Shown one piece after another: positions 15,336-21,718 of a stretch of 21,724 nucleotides of DNA (positions are counted from its first letter, which is position 1; each line of letters starts with the position of its first letter). This stretch comes from Betaproteobacteria bacterium (lineage in GTDB: Bacteria > Pseudomonadota > Gammaproteobacteria > Burkholderiales > SG8-41): NCBI GenBank assembly GCA_025356695.1, contig JANXSE010000444.1:1-21724 (forward strand), in the 5' to 3' direction. Under the pieces are notes generated by a model that saw only the letters and a list, made by a program, of their open reading frames with translations, had not been told where the DNA came from and did not search any database. Both the position numbers and the translations under genes were made by a program.

Positions 15336-16304
15336 TTATTCGCCTTTGAGTTTCGCATCGCGCACCAGCGCGACCCAGCGGCCGTGATCGTTGCGGATGC
15401 GGCGGTTGAATTGCTCCGCGCTGCCGCCGACGATCGCCATGCCTTCGCCTTCGAGATTTTTTTTCACCTCGGGGTCGCGGAGGATTTTGTTCGCCGCTGC
15501 ATTCATGCGGTCGAGTGCCGCGGGCGGCACGCCTTTCGGCATGACGATGCCGAACCATGATTCAACTTCATAACCGGGCAGCGCTTCGGCCATTGCTGCA
15601 ACATCCGGCAGCGACGGCCAGCGTTTTGCCGTGGTTACCGCAATCGCGCGCAGTTTGCCGGCCTGGATAAAGGGCTGCAGCGGCACCAGACCGCCGAGTA
15701 TCAATTGCGTGCGCCCGGCAATCAGATCGGTCATCGTCGCGCCGGTACTCTTGTACGGCACTGACAACAAATCAATCTTCGCCATGTGCACCATCAGCTC
15801 CATCGCCAGATGCGTGATGGCGCCCACCCCTGGCGTTGCATAAGCGAGCTGGCCGGGTCGCGCTTTCGCCAGCGCGATCAGTTGCTGCGGTGTTTTCGCC
15901 GGCACCGAAGGATGCAGCGACAGCACCAGCGGGTTGTAGCCGATCTCGATCACCGGCGTGATGTCGCTGGTCGGATCAAAGCCCGGTTTGTATAGCGCCG
16001 CTGCGGTGCTCCAGCTGCTGGTCGAAATCATGATGGTGTAACCGTCGGGCGGCGACTTGATCAGCGTTTCGAGTCCGACCACGCCGCCGGCGCCGGGCCG
16101 GTTATCAACAATGAACTGCTGGTTGAATTCGGCGGTGAGTCTCTGCGACATATTGCGCGCGGTGATGTCGCTGCCGCCGCCGGTGGCGAAGGGTACGATC
16201 ACGCGCACGGCTTTCGACGGATAGTCCTGCGCCGCGGCGGATGCGAACACGAGCATGGCGCCGCCCGCCACCGCCATGCGGAATGAATAATGCGAAACGA
16301 TCAT
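15336..16304 (-). CDS. Bug/TctC-family periplasmic solute-binding protein 7
   Basis: 322 aa with GGAGGAGAG directly before the ATG. Signal cleavage after AAA (residue 25), then QDYPSKAVRVIVPFATGGGSD, with Thr for the loop Pro. DNRPGAGGVVG and PPDGYT follow. The second-lobe motif reads LSVPYKSTG, with Ser for the near-invariant Gly after Lys, and the ending is AKLKGE. It is the first gene of the (-) operon with Bug 6 and the hydrolase. It diverges from the muconolactone-isomerase-like gene over a 131-nt control region. Confidence 0.93.
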   Translation of the reverse strand: MIVSHYSFRMAVAGGAMLVFASAAAQDYPSKAVRVIVPFATGGGSDITARNMSQRLTAEFNQQFIVDNRPGAGGVVGLETLIKSPPDGYTIMISTSSWSTAAALYKPGFDPTSDITPVIEIGYNPLVLSLHPSVPAKTPQQLIALAKARPGQLAYATPGVGAITHLAMELMVHMAKIDLLSVPYKSTGATMTDLIAGRTQLILGGLVPLQPFIQAGKLRAIAVTTAKRWPSLPDVAAMAEALPGYEVESWFGIVMPKGVPPAALDRMNAAANKILRDPEVKKNLEGEGMAIVGGSAEQFNRRIRNDHGRWVALVRDAKLKGE

Positions 16305-16344
16305 CTCTCCTCCAGCACGCGGCGGCGCGTTGCGCCTGCCGGCC

Positions 16345-16365
16345 GGCGTTTCCGTCAGGAACGCC
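16345..16365. promoter_or_regulatory. Imperfect inverted repeat in the Bug 7 / isomerase divergent region
   Basis: GGCGTTTCC and GGAACGCC flank GTCA; one bulged T breaks the symmetry. A TAAAAT at 16379-16384 could be a -10 for the isomerase gene, but no -35 is visible. A dimeric regulator's operator is possible and untested. Confidence 0.25.
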
Positions 16366-16435
16366 GAAGCGAATCGGCTAAAATGCAGCCGTCAATTCGA
16401 GATTACCACAACCTATTTTTAGGGGAGAAAGCGCA

Positions 16436-16750
16436 ATGCTGTTCATGCTCAAAATCGTGGTGCGTCTGCCGGGCGACTGGCCGCCGGAGAAACTTGCCGA
16501 AATCAACAAGCGCGAAACGGCGCGCAGCATGCAAATGGTGCGTGATGGCAAATTGAAGCGCATTTTCCGCATCGCCGGCCGCCGCGCCAATTTCAGTATC
16601 TGGGAATGCGCTTCGCCTGAGGAACTGCACGCGACGCTGACCGCGATGCCGCTGCATCCCTATATGGACATCGAAGTCACGCCCATCATCAAGCACACCA
16701 CCACCGAAGCGTGGGAAAAGGAAACCGGCGCGATGCCGGCGTTTCAATAA
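16436..16750 (+). CDS. Muconolactone delta-isomerase-like protein
   Basis: 104 aa, a little longer than typical CatC (about 96). The family pattern is clear: MLFMLKIVVRLP at the start, the central helix with Glu and Lys/Arg residues, RIFRIAGRRANFSIWEC (CatC: WRIxGxYxNxSxFDV), ELHATLTAMPLHPYMDIEVTPI, then a His. Known reaction: isomerisation of (+)-muconolactone to 3-oxoadipate enol-lactone in the catechol branch of the beta-ketoadipate pathway. No catA or catB is present, so the real substrate may differ; stand-alone CatC-like proteins are common. The start is set by AGGGGAG upstream. It is convergent with the carboxymuconolactone-decarboxylase-like gene. Confidence 0.82.
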   Translation: MLFMLKIVVRLPGDWPPEKLAEINKRETARSMQMVRDGKLKRIFRIAGRRANFSIWECASPEELHATLTAMPLHPYMDIEVTPIIKHTTTEAWEKETGAMPAFQ

Positions 16751-16756
16751 CGCTTG

Positions 16757-16795
16757 TTCGCGCCGGTGCCTTCCCTCTTGAGCTGCCGGCGCGAA
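16757..16795. terminator. Perfect 10-bp inverted repeat between convergent genes
   Basis: TTCGCGCCGG (16757-16766) pairs with CCGGCGCGAA (16786-16795) across a 19-nt loop, filling the 48-nt gap between the isomerase and decarboxylase stops. No T run follows on either side, so it may be a transcript-protecting 3' stem or a weak two-way terminator. Confidence 0.5.
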
Positions 16796-16798
16796 GGC

Positions 16799-17413
16799 TT
16801 ACTTCGGCAGCGGTGCGAGCGGCAGCGCATCGTCCCGCAGCGGCGTGCGATCGACGTTGAGCAGAAAGGACACCAGCGAGTAGTAGCCGTTGACTGCGAT
16901 GAGATCGACCACGCCGCGCTCGCCGAAGCGCGCGACCATCTTCTTGAAGGTCTCGTCGCAGACCTGGTTCCCGATATGCAATTCGGTCGAGAATTCGTAG
17001 ACGAGCGTCTCGTCGGCGTCCATGTTCTGCGGACGCCGCCCTTCGGCGATGGCTTGCGCGATGGCCGGGTCGAGCCCGCCCTGCAGCGCCAGCTTGAGAT
17101 GTGCGTGCCATTCGTAGCTCGCGGTGTGGTGGCGGGCGGTGATGATGATCGCCAGTTCGTTGAGCTTGCCCGTCAGCACGCTGTTGAAGCGGATTTCGCC
17201 GCCGAGCTTCTGGATCAGCATGCCGATGCCGGGGCTGCGCAGCATGACGTTGAACGGCCCGCCGATCGGGCCTTCCTGTTTCGACGCCGACGAGGTCTTC
17301 ACCTGTTTGCGTGGACCGGAGCGGATGGACTCAACGACTTCGCGTTGCTCCGGCGTGAGCCGGTCTTCGGGTATGAGTGGAAAGCGGCGGTTGTCTGACG
17401 GCTGGGTGCTCAT
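16799..17413 (-). CDS. Carboxymuconolactone decarboxylase (CMD)-family protein
   Basis: 204 aa, a single AhpD/CMD-fold domain: GPFNVMLRSPGIG (about 52-64), LGGEIRFNSVLTGKLNELAIIITARHHTASYEWHAHLKLALQGGLD, and a C-terminal helix pair. The Glu/His pair in SYEWHAH is the family active-site region; the CxxC of AhpD-type peroxidase partners is absent. That favours the decarboxylase-like branch (4-carboxymuconolactone to enol-lactone), though many members have unknown substrates. GAGGAGAAAC precedes the ATG. It is the last gene of a racemase-Bug-CMD operon and starts 26 nt after the Bug stop. Confidence 0.85.
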   Translation of the reverse strand: MSTQPSDNRRFPLIPEDRLTPEQREVVESIRSGPRKQVKTSSASKQEGPIGGPFNVMLRSPGIGMLIQKLGGEIRFNSVLTGKLNELAIIITARHHTASYEWHAHLKLALQGGLDPAIAQAIAEGRRPQNMDADETLVYEFSTELHIGNQVCDETFKKMVARFGERGVVDLIAVNGYYSLVSFLLNVDRTPLRDDALPLAPLPK

Positions 17414-17439
17414 GGGTTTCTCCTCAGTAAAAAGTCTGG

Positions 17440-18456
17440 TTATTCGGCGCGTATGCCGAGGTCTTTGATCAACTTGCCTGTCGTGGTCATTTCGTATTTC
17501 ATCGCTGCCGCCAATTCCACGGGCGAACCGGCGACCGCTTCCGAGCCCGAATCGAAGACGCGCTGTTTGACTTCAATGTTGTTAAGCGCGCGGACGATTT
17601 CCTGATGCAGCTGGTCGATGATAGCCGCCGGCGTTTTCGCCGGGGCGAAAATGCCGACGATGGCTTTCGATTCATAACCGGGCAGGCCGGACTCGGCCAC
17701 CGTCGGTAAACCGGGCGCCAGCGCCGAGGGCTGTGTTGTGGTCACGGCCAGGCCGATGATGCGGCCGGCCTTGATAAAGGGCGCAGCGGATGCGGCGTTG
17801 GGAAAACTCAGCTGCGCCTCACCGGTAATCAGCGCCAGCATGGCCGGGCCCTGGCCTTTGTAGGCGATGCGCTGCAGCTTGATGCCGGCCATGGACTGGA
17901 ATAATTCGCCGGCCAGATGCGCCGACGCGCCGGATTGTCCGGTTGAATAGTTGAGTTCGGCGGGCCGCGCTTTGGCCAGCGCGATCAGCGCTTTCACCGA
18001 ACGCACCGGCAGTGACGGATGTATCACCAGAATATTCGGTGAAGTCACCAGTAGTGAGATGGGGGCGTAGTCGCGTACGGCGTCCCAGGCGACGTTTTCG
18101 CGCATGAACTGCAGTGTCCACAAGCTGCCGCTGGCGACCAGCAGCGTGTAACCATCGGCCGGCGATTTTGCAACGAGTTCCATCGAGGTGACGCCGCCGC
18201 GGTTGTCTATGATGATCTGCTGGCCGAGACGTTCGGTCAGTTTCGGTGCAATCAGCCGCGCTGCCAGATCGAGACTGCCGCCGGTGAACTGGGTGACGAT
18301 GCGGATGGGTTTGGCTGGATAGTTTTGTGCTGGCGTTGTCCCTGCGCATAGCGTCAGCATTGCCGCAAACAAGAAATGCGAGCTTGTCATCAGAATTCCC
18401 TGTCCACCCGCAAGGGGGGCAGGGTGAGGGAGGCTTGTGAGTTGCACCGTAGACAT
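17440..18456 (-). CDS. Bug/TctC-family periplasmic solute-binding protein 8, with a repeat-derived N-terminal insertion
   Basis: 338 aa. The core is standard: QNYPAKPIRIVTQFTGGSLDLAAR, with Thr-Gln for the usual Val-Pro before the loop; DNRGGVTSMEL, which is shorter than in other Bugs; PADGYT; and QRIAYKGQG, with Ala for Val/Pro. The ATG at 18456 has CAGGAGAAAC, the same leader as neighbouring genes. An internal ATG at 18390 would give a signal peptide of normal length. Between them lies a GC-rich repeat unit. Removing 51 bp between two GCTTGT copies (18382 and 18433) leaves the frame intact and gives an N-terminus beginning MSTVQLTSSHFLF, a plausible ancestral signal peptide. Present-day start 18456 is preferred but not certain. 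It is the middle gene of the racemase-Bug-CMD operon. Confidence 0.88.
   Translation of the reverse strand: MSTVQLTSLPHPAPLAGGQGILMTSSHFLFAAMLTLCAGTTPAQNYPAKPIRIVTQFTGGSLDLAARLIAPKLTERLGQQIIIDNRGGVTSMELVAKSPADGYTLLVASGSLWTLQFMRENVAWDAVRDYAPISLLVTSPNILVIHPSLPVRSVKALIALAKARPAELNYSTGQSGASAHLAGELFQSMAGIKLQRIAYKGQGPAMLALITGEAQLSFPNAASAAPFIKAGRIIGLAVTTTQPSALAPGLPTVAESGLPGYESKAIVGIFAPAKTPAAIIDQLHQEIVRALNNIEVKQRVFDSGSEAVAGSPVELAAAMKYEMTTTGKLIKDLGIRAE
18382..18438 (-). repeat. GC-rich repeat unit inside the Bug 8 signal-peptide region, flanked by GCTTGT direct repeats
   Basis: On the (-) strand the segment runs through CCTCCCTCACCCTGCCCC and CTTGCGGG. It belongs to the same pattern as the unit at 18469-18513. 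GCTTGT (+ strand) occurs at 18382-18387 and 18433-18438, so the inserted length is 51 nt, exactly 17 codons. The direct repeats may be a target duplication or chance. Confidence 0.5.
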
Positions 18457-18468
18457 TTTCGTTTCTCC

Positions 18469-18513
18469 TGCCCCTCACCCCGGCCCTCTCCCCGCTTACG
18501 CGGGGCGAGTGGG
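18469..18513 (+). repeat. Intergenic CCCTCACCCC-type palindromic repeat
   Basis: Begins CCCCTCACCCCGGCCC and contains the hairpin CCCCGC-TTAC-GCGGGG (18490-18505). It lies in the 78-nt gap between the racemase stop and the Bug 8 start, in inverse orientation to the unit at 18382-18438. Repeats of this kind are widespread between genes in Proteobacteria. Confidence 0.6.
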
Positions 18514-18534
18514 TGAAGTGGCGCAGAATGCGCT

Positions 18535-19350
18535 TTATCGGAAGGCCGGTTTCGCTTTCAGCAAATCATTCGGATAAGCGCGCGGCGCCTGTTTCAGTTT
18601 CATGTTGACCATGGCGCGCGCCATTTCAACCGCGCAGGCAAAAGCCCCCATCAGATTGATTTCCTGATAACCGCGCGCATCAAGGCCGGCCCTGACTTCA
18701 TCGAGAAAACATTGCTGATGCGGCGAGCCGACGATCACGGTGTCCGCACCTTCGTCTTCGATCGCGCGCACGAACTGGTCGACAATGCTGTTGGCGAATT
18801 CCATCACCTCGGCGCTTTTCAGGCGGTCTGCTTTTTTGTACTTGCGCACCAGCGCCATGGTGAAGGTCGACGAACGCGAGACGTAGCGCACGCTGGTCAG
18901 TTTGTGGTTCATGCCGTAGAGGTAGGCGTTGCGGCGCACGATCATGGCCTGCGCATCGGTGGTGGTCAGCACGCAGAATTTTTCACCGAGGAGTGACGCA
19001 AAGTGCATCGCCGAATGCACGGGGTAGGCGATCGGCAGCGTCGACACCGTGTGCGCGGCGAGGAATCCCGGCTCAATGCCGGCCTGCGTGATGACCGCAT
19101 CGTATTTGCCCATCGCGCAAACTGCCTTGACGCGCTTGACCACGCCGACCGCGATGGTCGAGACGACTTCCTCGTCGCGCGACTCCGCGCCGTGTTCGGT
19201 CGGTTCGCCTTCGTCGATGTCGATTTCGATGCCGTCGAGCTGCCCTTTCGACTGCAGGTAGGAGACCAGCTCCTTCATCATGAAGTGCCCCTCGGCGGGG
19301 TCGTAGTTAACACCGGCGCGTTGGTACGGCGGAATGTCGATAATTCTCAA
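18535..19350 (-). CDS. Asp/Glu/hydantoin racemase-fold protein lacking the usual catalytic cysteines
   Basis: 271 aa. The fold is recognisable from the early beta strand MRIIDIPPYQ, then KYDAVITQAGIEPGFLAAH (82-100), IAYPVHSAMHFASLLGEKFCVLTTT, and GADTVIVGSPHQQCF (201-215). In racemases and maleate isomerases the two catalytic cysteines sit before the DPG-like turn and after the VIxG strand. Here they are Ala90 and Ser209. Cys214 is close to the second site and might substitute. Relatives interconvert amino-acid enantiomers, hydantoins, or maleate and fumarate; this protein may instead be an arylmalonate-decarboxylase-like variant or have a different chemistry. GAGGAGAAAC lies upstream of the ATG, at the longer spacing of about 11 nt. 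It is the first gene of the racemase-Bug-CMD operon. Confidence 0.8.
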   Translation of the reverse strand: MRIIDIPPYQRAGVNYDPAEGHFMMKELVSYLQSKGQLDGIEIDIDEGEPTEHGAESRDEEVVSTIAVGVVKRVKAVCAMGKYDAVITQAGIEPGFLAAHTVSTLPIAYPVHSAMHFASLLGEKFCVLTTTDAQAMIVRRNAYLYGMNHKLTSVRYVSRSSTFTMALVRKYKKADRLKSAEVMEFANSIVDQFVRAIEDEGADTVIVGSPHQQCFLDEVRAGLDARGYQEINLMGAFACAVEMARAMVNMKLKQAPRAYPNDLLKAKPAFR

Positions 19351-19375
19351 GATGTTTCTCCTCGGGTAAATTTTT

Positions 19376-19405
19376 ATTATGTGAATATCAGCTGCGACTT
19401 AACAA
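19376..19405 (-). promoter_or_regulatory. Candidate sigma-70 promoter of the racemase-Bug-CMD operon
   Basis: On the (-) strand TTGTTA (19400-19405) and CATAAT (19376-19381) are separated by 18 nt, 25 nt before the racemase start. It ends 20 nt short of the IS terminal repeat, so the insertion appears to have spared the core promoter but displaced any activator site farther upstream. Confidence 0.45.
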
Positions 19406-19410
19406 TACAC

Positions 19411-19430
19411 CTGCTCCCCTTGCGGGGGGA
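19411..19430 (+). repeat. CTCCCC-TTGCGG-GGGGAG hairpin at the IS boundary
   Basis: A 6-bp palindrome (CTCCCC 19413-19418 with GGGGAG 19426-19431, to within one base of the stated end) of the same GC-rich repeat type as the units at 18382 and 18469. Its right arm merges into the IS terminal inverted repeat, so the IS may have landed in, or beside, an existing copy. Confidence 0.5.
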
Positions 19431-19453
19431 GTTGTATACATGACACCACAAAC
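19425..19453 (+). repeat. Left terminal inverted repeat of the IS
   Basis: Reads inward GGGGGAGTTGTATAC, then ATGACACCACAAAC. Compared with the right end it has A for T at the first base of the TTGACA hexamer, so the -35 of the right-end promoter is damaged here. The exact outer boundary is uncertain by 1-2 nt. Confidence 0.8.
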
Positions 19454-19466
19454 AAATAGTGGTTGG

Positions 19467-19721
19467 CTATTTCTTCGTGTCGGCGCAAAGGAAATAAGAA
19501 ATTGCGCCGACGATCCCGACCACGAAGAACTGGGTAAACAGCAAACCCAGTTCAACAGTTGCAAAAACGTCATTCCCCAGCCAGCCATAGCCATGCGTGA
19601 ATCCGGGGTTGCGCGAGCCAATTACGTTGGGAATACCTTCTATGCGCAATGGCGGGTAAAGCATCATTCCCGTAATGATGACTGCCACGGCAATCAGGAC
19701 GCGCCTTTGGCGAGTATTCAT
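19467..19721 (-). CDS. Small two-helix membrane protein (IS cargo)
   Basis: 84 aa. Two hydrophobic helices are visible: residues about 8-22 (VLIAVAVIITGMMLY) and about 57-79 (ELGLLFTQFFVVGIVGAISY). Between them is a polar loop rich in Gly and aromatics (PGFTHGYGWLGND). A basic N-terminus (NTRQRR) and a short DTKK tail suggest both ends face the cytoplasm. The start ATG overlaps the stop of the 53-aa gene (ATGA at 19718-19721), so translation is coupled. It ends 14 nt inside the left terminal repeat. I do not recognise the family. It could be a holin-like or effector membrane protein, or an immunity partner; none of these is shown. Confidence 0.7.
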   Translation of the reverse strand: MNTRQRRVLIAVAVIITGMMLYPPLRIEGIPNVIGSRNPGFTHGYGWLGNDVFATVELGLLFTQFFVVGIVGAISYFLCADTKK

Positions 19722-19879
19722 TTCTTACGTGCCGCCGCCGTGAGTTTCCTAGCTGGCTTATGCGGTGCGCTGTGTTCTGGCTTGGCTTTCGCCAGCCGTT
19801 GCAGCACGGCAGTAAACGGCACCGCTTCCTCTTCGTATTCGGAGAGGTCTATCGGTTTGGACTTCTTCGCGTTATTCAT
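19718..19879 (-). CDS. Small basic protein, 53 aa (IS cargo)
   Basis: The frame reads MNNAKKSKPIDLSEYEEEAV, then PFTAVLQRLAKAKPEHSAPH, and ends KPARKLTAAARKK. An acidic patch (EYEEE, residues 15-18) lies between two Lys/Arg-rich ends. Residues about 20-33 could form one amphipathic helix. It sits 21 nt after the HEPN-like gene and overlaps the next gene by ATGA, so it is part of a coupled unit. No signal or membrane segment. Small size, charge pattern and position beside a HEPN-like protein resemble an antitoxin or adaptor, but that is inference. I do not recognise the family with confidence. Confidence 0.65.
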   Translation of the reverse strand: MNNAKKSKPIDLSEYEEEAVPFTAVLQRLAKAKPEHSAPHKPARKLTAAARKK

Positions 19880-19900
19880 GGTTTTTTCTCATGGGTAACC

Positions 19901-20599
19901 CTACTTTTTTAAAGCCTGTTCGCGTCTCTGAGCAGATGAGGGCCGAGGGCCTGCGCGTTTATGAGGACTTGAAGGATTCTTATTCTTCGGCTTTATTGGT
20001 TGAGGAGATTTATATAGCCATGTCGGGTATGGAGAATCTTCGCCTGCGCGATGCCAAACCCGAAACTCGCCAATCCTTAGCCGTCCGTGATGCATGTTCA
20101 GATGATTAGAAATATCGTGCAAATCTTTTGTCATGTTATCAAGCGTGTCAAAGCCGATCAGAGTAACTTTTTCATTGCCATAGCGGCTTATCCTTTCAGC
20201 GTTTGTTACGACTCTTTGCTCTGGATTTTTCGGGTTCCAAGAATAGCTGCCAGAAGCATGATGGGCCAGATGATCGCGCATTTTGTTAATGGCGCTTATC
20301 TGTGGAAAAACATAATTTATATCGGTGAGCCTGTCCCCAGACAACTTCGTATTAGCTGCAATACCGTGGATATAATCCATCATTACCCCAGCACGTGTGC
20401 CAGAAAATATTGCGCGGGCAATGGCGTCAGTAACGCCCGCATAATGGACGAGTGTTTTATACAGTTCTGCCTCTGTGTCGGCCCACGCAATCATGAGACG
20501 TCCGTACGCTCTTTCGAATCTGGAGGCACTTTTTCTGGAAACGAAAAACTGCCGCATCGTTTCTTCGAAAGTATCATCGCTATCTTGTTTGGAATCCAT
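19901..20599 (-). CDS. HEPN-like protein with Rx4H motif (IS cargo)
   Basis: 232 aa. A largely helical protein: residues 20-75 form long helices (FERAYGRLMIAWADTEAEL), and a later helix carries KMRDHLAHH, giving Arg108-Asp109-x3-His113. That is the R[DN]x3H form of the HEPN ribonuclease motif. The C-terminal 35 residues are Lys/Pro/Ser-rich and probably disordered. No signal peptide. The start is set at the ATG with GGGGAAA upstream; the frame stays open 19 codons further without a ribosome-binding site. It lies 95 nt downstream of the transposase and 21 nt before the 53-aa gene. HEPN proteins often are RNases in toxin-antitoxin, abortive-infection or CRISPR-linked systems, but some with this motif are inactive. 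Assignment rests on the motif and helical character alone. Confidence 0.7.
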   Translation of the reverse strand: MDSKQDSDDTFEETMRQFFVSRKSASRFERAYGRLMIAWADTEAELYKTLVHYAGVTDAIARAIFSGTRAGVMMDYIHGIAANTKLSGDRLTDINYVFPQISAINKMRDHLAHHASGSYSWNPKNPEQRVVTNAERISRYGNEKVTLIGFDTLDNMTKDLHDISNHLNMHHGRLRIGEFRVWHRAGEDSPYPTWLYKSPQPIKPKNKNPSSPHKRAGPRPSSAQRREQALKK

Positions 20600-20694
20600 A
20601 TTCATTTCCCCAAAATGAAAGCTGAACCCATTTCCCCGTCTCCCCTTTTGCCGCAATCAGTCGGAGTAGCGCGATGATCTGCGCTATTCGTGCC

Positions 20695-21654
20695 TTACGC
20701 TGCTGCGTTAGTGCGCCGATACGTCAAGCGACGGCCCGCAGCGCCTTTCAACATCGCGTGAGTGCGCTCGGTATCGCTATGCCCGACAAGCATCCATTTA
20801 CCGTCGATCTTGTTTTTCTTTTCCATGTGGTTGTAACGGAAATCAAACTCCGTTGCGTAGCGTTGCAGATGTTGCGGGCTGACATGGTGAAACGTGCCAA
20901 CGATGCCGCGCTTAAGAATCGAAAAGTAACCCTCAATCGTGTTCGTGTAGGCGTCGCCACGGACGTATTCACCCGCGCCGTGATTAACAACGTCATGGCT
21001 TTGGAACATCGGCGCGAGGATGCGGTATTGGCCTTCGCCGTCCGTCATAAGGCGCGTCTTAGCGGCTTTGATTTGCGATTCCAGAACCGGACGCAGGTTG
21101 CTGGCGTTGACGCTCGGCAGGTGGAAGGAACGAACCTTACCGCCGCGCTCAACCAGCGAGAAAACCATTTCCTTTCCGGTGCCGCCGATGTTGCCTTTAA
21201 CGCGCTTGCTGGCGTGTTTGTTTTTCTCTTTGCCGCCTACGTACGTTTCATCCATTTCAACAACCTTACCAGAGCCGCCAAGCGGGCCAGAGCCGTCTTT
21301 CATCGCTTCGCGCAGGCGGTGGGCCATGAACCACGCCGTTTTGTAGGTAACGCCGATGGTGCGGTGGAGTTGGTGTGCGCTCATGCCCTTCTTGCTGGAA
21401 CAGATCAGGAAGGACGCCAGCAGCCATTTGTGCAGGGCAATCTTGCTGCGCTCAAACACGGTGCCGACAGTGACCGTGAAATCAGCGCGGCAGGCCTGTT
21501 CAGCGCAGCGGTAAAGGCCAGTTTTGGCGGTTGTGTAGGCGGTGCCTACCGTGCCGCAATGCGGGCATACCGTGCCGTTCGGCCAGAGCGTCTTTTCAAG
21601 GTATTCGCGGGCTGCGGTGTCGTCGTGGAAGTGGGCTGCGTCGAGTTTGCACAT
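20695..21654 (-). CDS. IS1595-family (ISXO2-like) transposase
   Basis: 319 aa, full length and without frameshift. The N-terminal zinc ribbon is CPHC plus CAEQAC (Cys30, Cys33, Cys50, Cys55), followed by a helix-turn-helix-like stretch (SAHQLHRTIGVTYKTAWFM). The catalytic domain has Asp135 (MDETYVGG), Asp205 (LMTDGEG), Asn238 and Lys248 (NTIEGYFSILKRG), and the family block GTFHHVSPQHLQRYATEF. The family moves by DDE-type chemistry (cut or copy), making 8-bp duplications. GGAAAC lies upstream of the ATG, and a consensus promoter is placed in the terminal repeat. All known active-site residues are present, so the enzyme is probably competent. Confidence 0.93.
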   Translation of the reverse strand: MCKLDAAHFHDDTAAREYLEKTLWPNGTVCPHCGTVGTAYTTAKTGLYRCAEQACRADFTVTVGTVFERSKIALHKWLLASFLICSSKKGMSAHQLHRTIGVTYKTAWFMAHRLREAMKDGSGPLGGSGKVVEMDETYVGGKEKNKHASKRVKGNIGGTGKEMVFSLVERGGKVRSFHLPSVNASNLRPVLESQIKAAKTRLMTDGEGQYRILAPMFQSHDVVNHGAGEYVRGDAYTNTIEGYFSILKRGIVGTFHHVSPQHLQRYATEFDFRYNHMEKKNKIDGKWMLVGHSDTERTHAMLKGAAGRRLTYRRTNAAA

Positions 21655-21680
21655 AATCAGTTTCCTTAAGGAGTGACCGA

Positions 21681-21709
21681 ATTATGAGGTTTACAGCTTG
21701 TGGTGTCAA
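21681..21709 (-). promoter_or_regulatory. Inward promoter for the transposase, overlapping the terminal repeat
   Basis: On the (-) strand a perfect -35 TTGACA (21704-21709) and CATAAT (21681-21686) are spaced 17 nt. The -35 lies within the terminal repeat and the -10 outside it. Transcription would start about 20 nt before the transposase ATG. Confidence 0.75.
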
Positions 21710-21718
21710 GTATATAAT
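21690..21718 (+). promoter_or_regulatory. Outward-facing promoter at the right IS end
   Basis: On the (+) strand TTTACA (21690-21695) and a perfect TATAAT (21713-21718) are spaced 17 nt. It points out of the IS and would start transcription near the last base of the window, so any gene beyond on the (+) strand could be switched on. It overlaps the inward promoter almost completely, so the two probably compete. Confidence 0.65.

Noticed and set aside
14527..15558. Long (-) open frame overlapping the Bug 6 and Bug 7 genes
   Set aside because: Arg/His-rich translation of the alternative frame of two clear Bug genes; typical of GC-rich shadow frames.
19891..20109. (+) 72-residue open frame near the HEPN-like gene's 3' end
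   Set aside because: It looks protein-like at first, but it is antisense to the low-complexity tail of the cargo gene and has no clear ribosome-binding site or promoter.
20087..20677. (+) open frame opposite the HEPN-like gene
   Set aside because: Antisense to a gene with a ribosome-binding site, coupled neighbours and a recognisable motif.
20674..21669. Long (+) open frame opposite the transposase
   Set aside because: It is the exact antisense of an intact transposase and shows no motif of its own.
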